Positions 21,880 to 22,070 of a stretch of DNA of 22,070 nucleotides are shown here, one piece after another. Each line of letters starts with the position of its first letter. Positions within the stretch are counted from its first letter, which is position 1. The notes below the pieces were generated by a model. It ran no database searches, was not told where the DNA came from, and saw only the letters and a program-made list of their open reading frames with translations. Source of the stretch: CADCTM01 sp049671305 (GTDB lineage: Bacteria > Cyanobacteriota > Cyanobacteriia > Cyanobacteriales > Coleofasciculaceae); the NCBI GenBank assembly GCA_049671305.1, contig JBATUR010000057.1, positions 1 through 22,070 of the forward strand, given 5' to 3'. The position numbers and the translations under genes are program-made.

Positions 21880-22070
21880 GTGCTTAAAACTACCAATCTT
21901 CCCAACACTCCTGCAGTTAATCGTTTAGTCAAACTTTGGGCACAGCGTTACACACCAGATTTATCTGTGCTGGCATCAGAAGCAGATCAAGCATCTGTCG
22001 CTTATGCCTTATCATACGCTGCTTCCCCAGAAGGTCGTGCTGCAACGGCAACTAAATTAAATCAACGTTT
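21880..22070 (+). CDS. Unidentified protein, 5' part
   Basis: An open frame from the GTG at 21880 runs to the window end (63 complete codons, then a partial one). No ATG, GTG or TTG lies in frame between the preceding stop at 21784 and this GTG, so this is the first possible start. The visible N-terminus reads Met-Leu-Lys-Thr-Thr-Asn-Leu-Pro-Asn-Thr-Pro, then Arg-Leu-Val-Lys-Leu-Trp-Ala-Gln-Arg-Tyr and a helical Ala-rich stretch with Ala-Ser-Pro-Glu-Gly-Arg-Ala-Ala. Codon use resembles the neighbouring genes. No signal peptide, membrane segment or known motif is visible, and I do not recognise the family. An inverted repeat at 21786-21809 precedes it. Confidence 0.6.
   Translation, partial: MLKTTNLPNTPAVNRLVKLWAQRYTPDLSVLASEADQASVAYALSYAASPEGRAATATKLNQR

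Overview
The window looks like a stretch of a freshwater or filamentous-type cyanobacterial chromosome. The HIP1 octamer GCGATCGC recurs throughout (for example at 2945-2952 and 13695-13702, and many times inside mfd). The gene content is typical of cyanobacteria: MenD (phylloquinone branch), small cyanobacterial orphan proteins, a cyanobacterial secreted two-cysteine protein and a CNNM/CBS membrane protein. No tRNA, rRNA, CRISPR array, complete transposon or prophage was recognised. Base composition is moderate to AT-rich between genes. Family assignments come from motif recognition by eye, not from database searches.

Layout. 1-970: the 3' end of an Imm1-type immunity protein, then an Uma2 (PD-(D/E)XK) protein. 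1021-1280: a structured non-coding interval ending in a strong intrinsic terminator on the + strand. 1284-2096 (-): Nit-type amidase. 2097-3433: mostly non-coding, holding one 79-aa cyanobacterial orphan (2720-2959) and a very long hairpin (3286-3350). 3434-5384 (+): a probable two-gene unit, PfkB-family kinase and YheT-like alpha/beta hydrolase. 5455-7006 (-): a 72-aa orphan and an aldo/keto reductase. 7169-9458 (+): menD, a cluster of perfect palindromes, and a 59-aa orphan. 9546-13316 (-): a large secreted protein with a papain-like triad, a small secreted two-Cys protein and a CNNM/CorC-type CBS protein. 13663-17232 (+): mfd. 17319-19180 (-): a secreted TPR protein and a divergent sigma-like protein. 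19455-20057 (+): a membrane-anchored glyoxalase-fold (VOC) protein. 20168-21373 (-): a prohibitin/SPFH protein with a TTG start and a small zinc-ribbon protein. 21880-22070 (+): the 5' end of an unidentified gene.

Most genes are independent housekeeping units and no single multigene pathway spans the window. Likely co-transcribed pairs are pfkB/hydrolase (68 nt apart), the CNNM protein and the small secreted protein (29 nt apart), and possibly the sigma-like/TPR pair. Non-coding DNA gives the most unusual signals: a candidate structured RNA at about 1041-1280; a 23-bp perfect inverted repeat ahead of the PfkB gene; two dispersed palindromic repeat families (a CCCCGACTTCTT type at 7097, 9477 and 20063, and TTAA-centred palindromes at 8974-9085); and a CRP-like operator at 5839-5854. 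I see no clear previously undescribed multigene system. The RNA candidate and the predicted secreted peptidase are the best leads.
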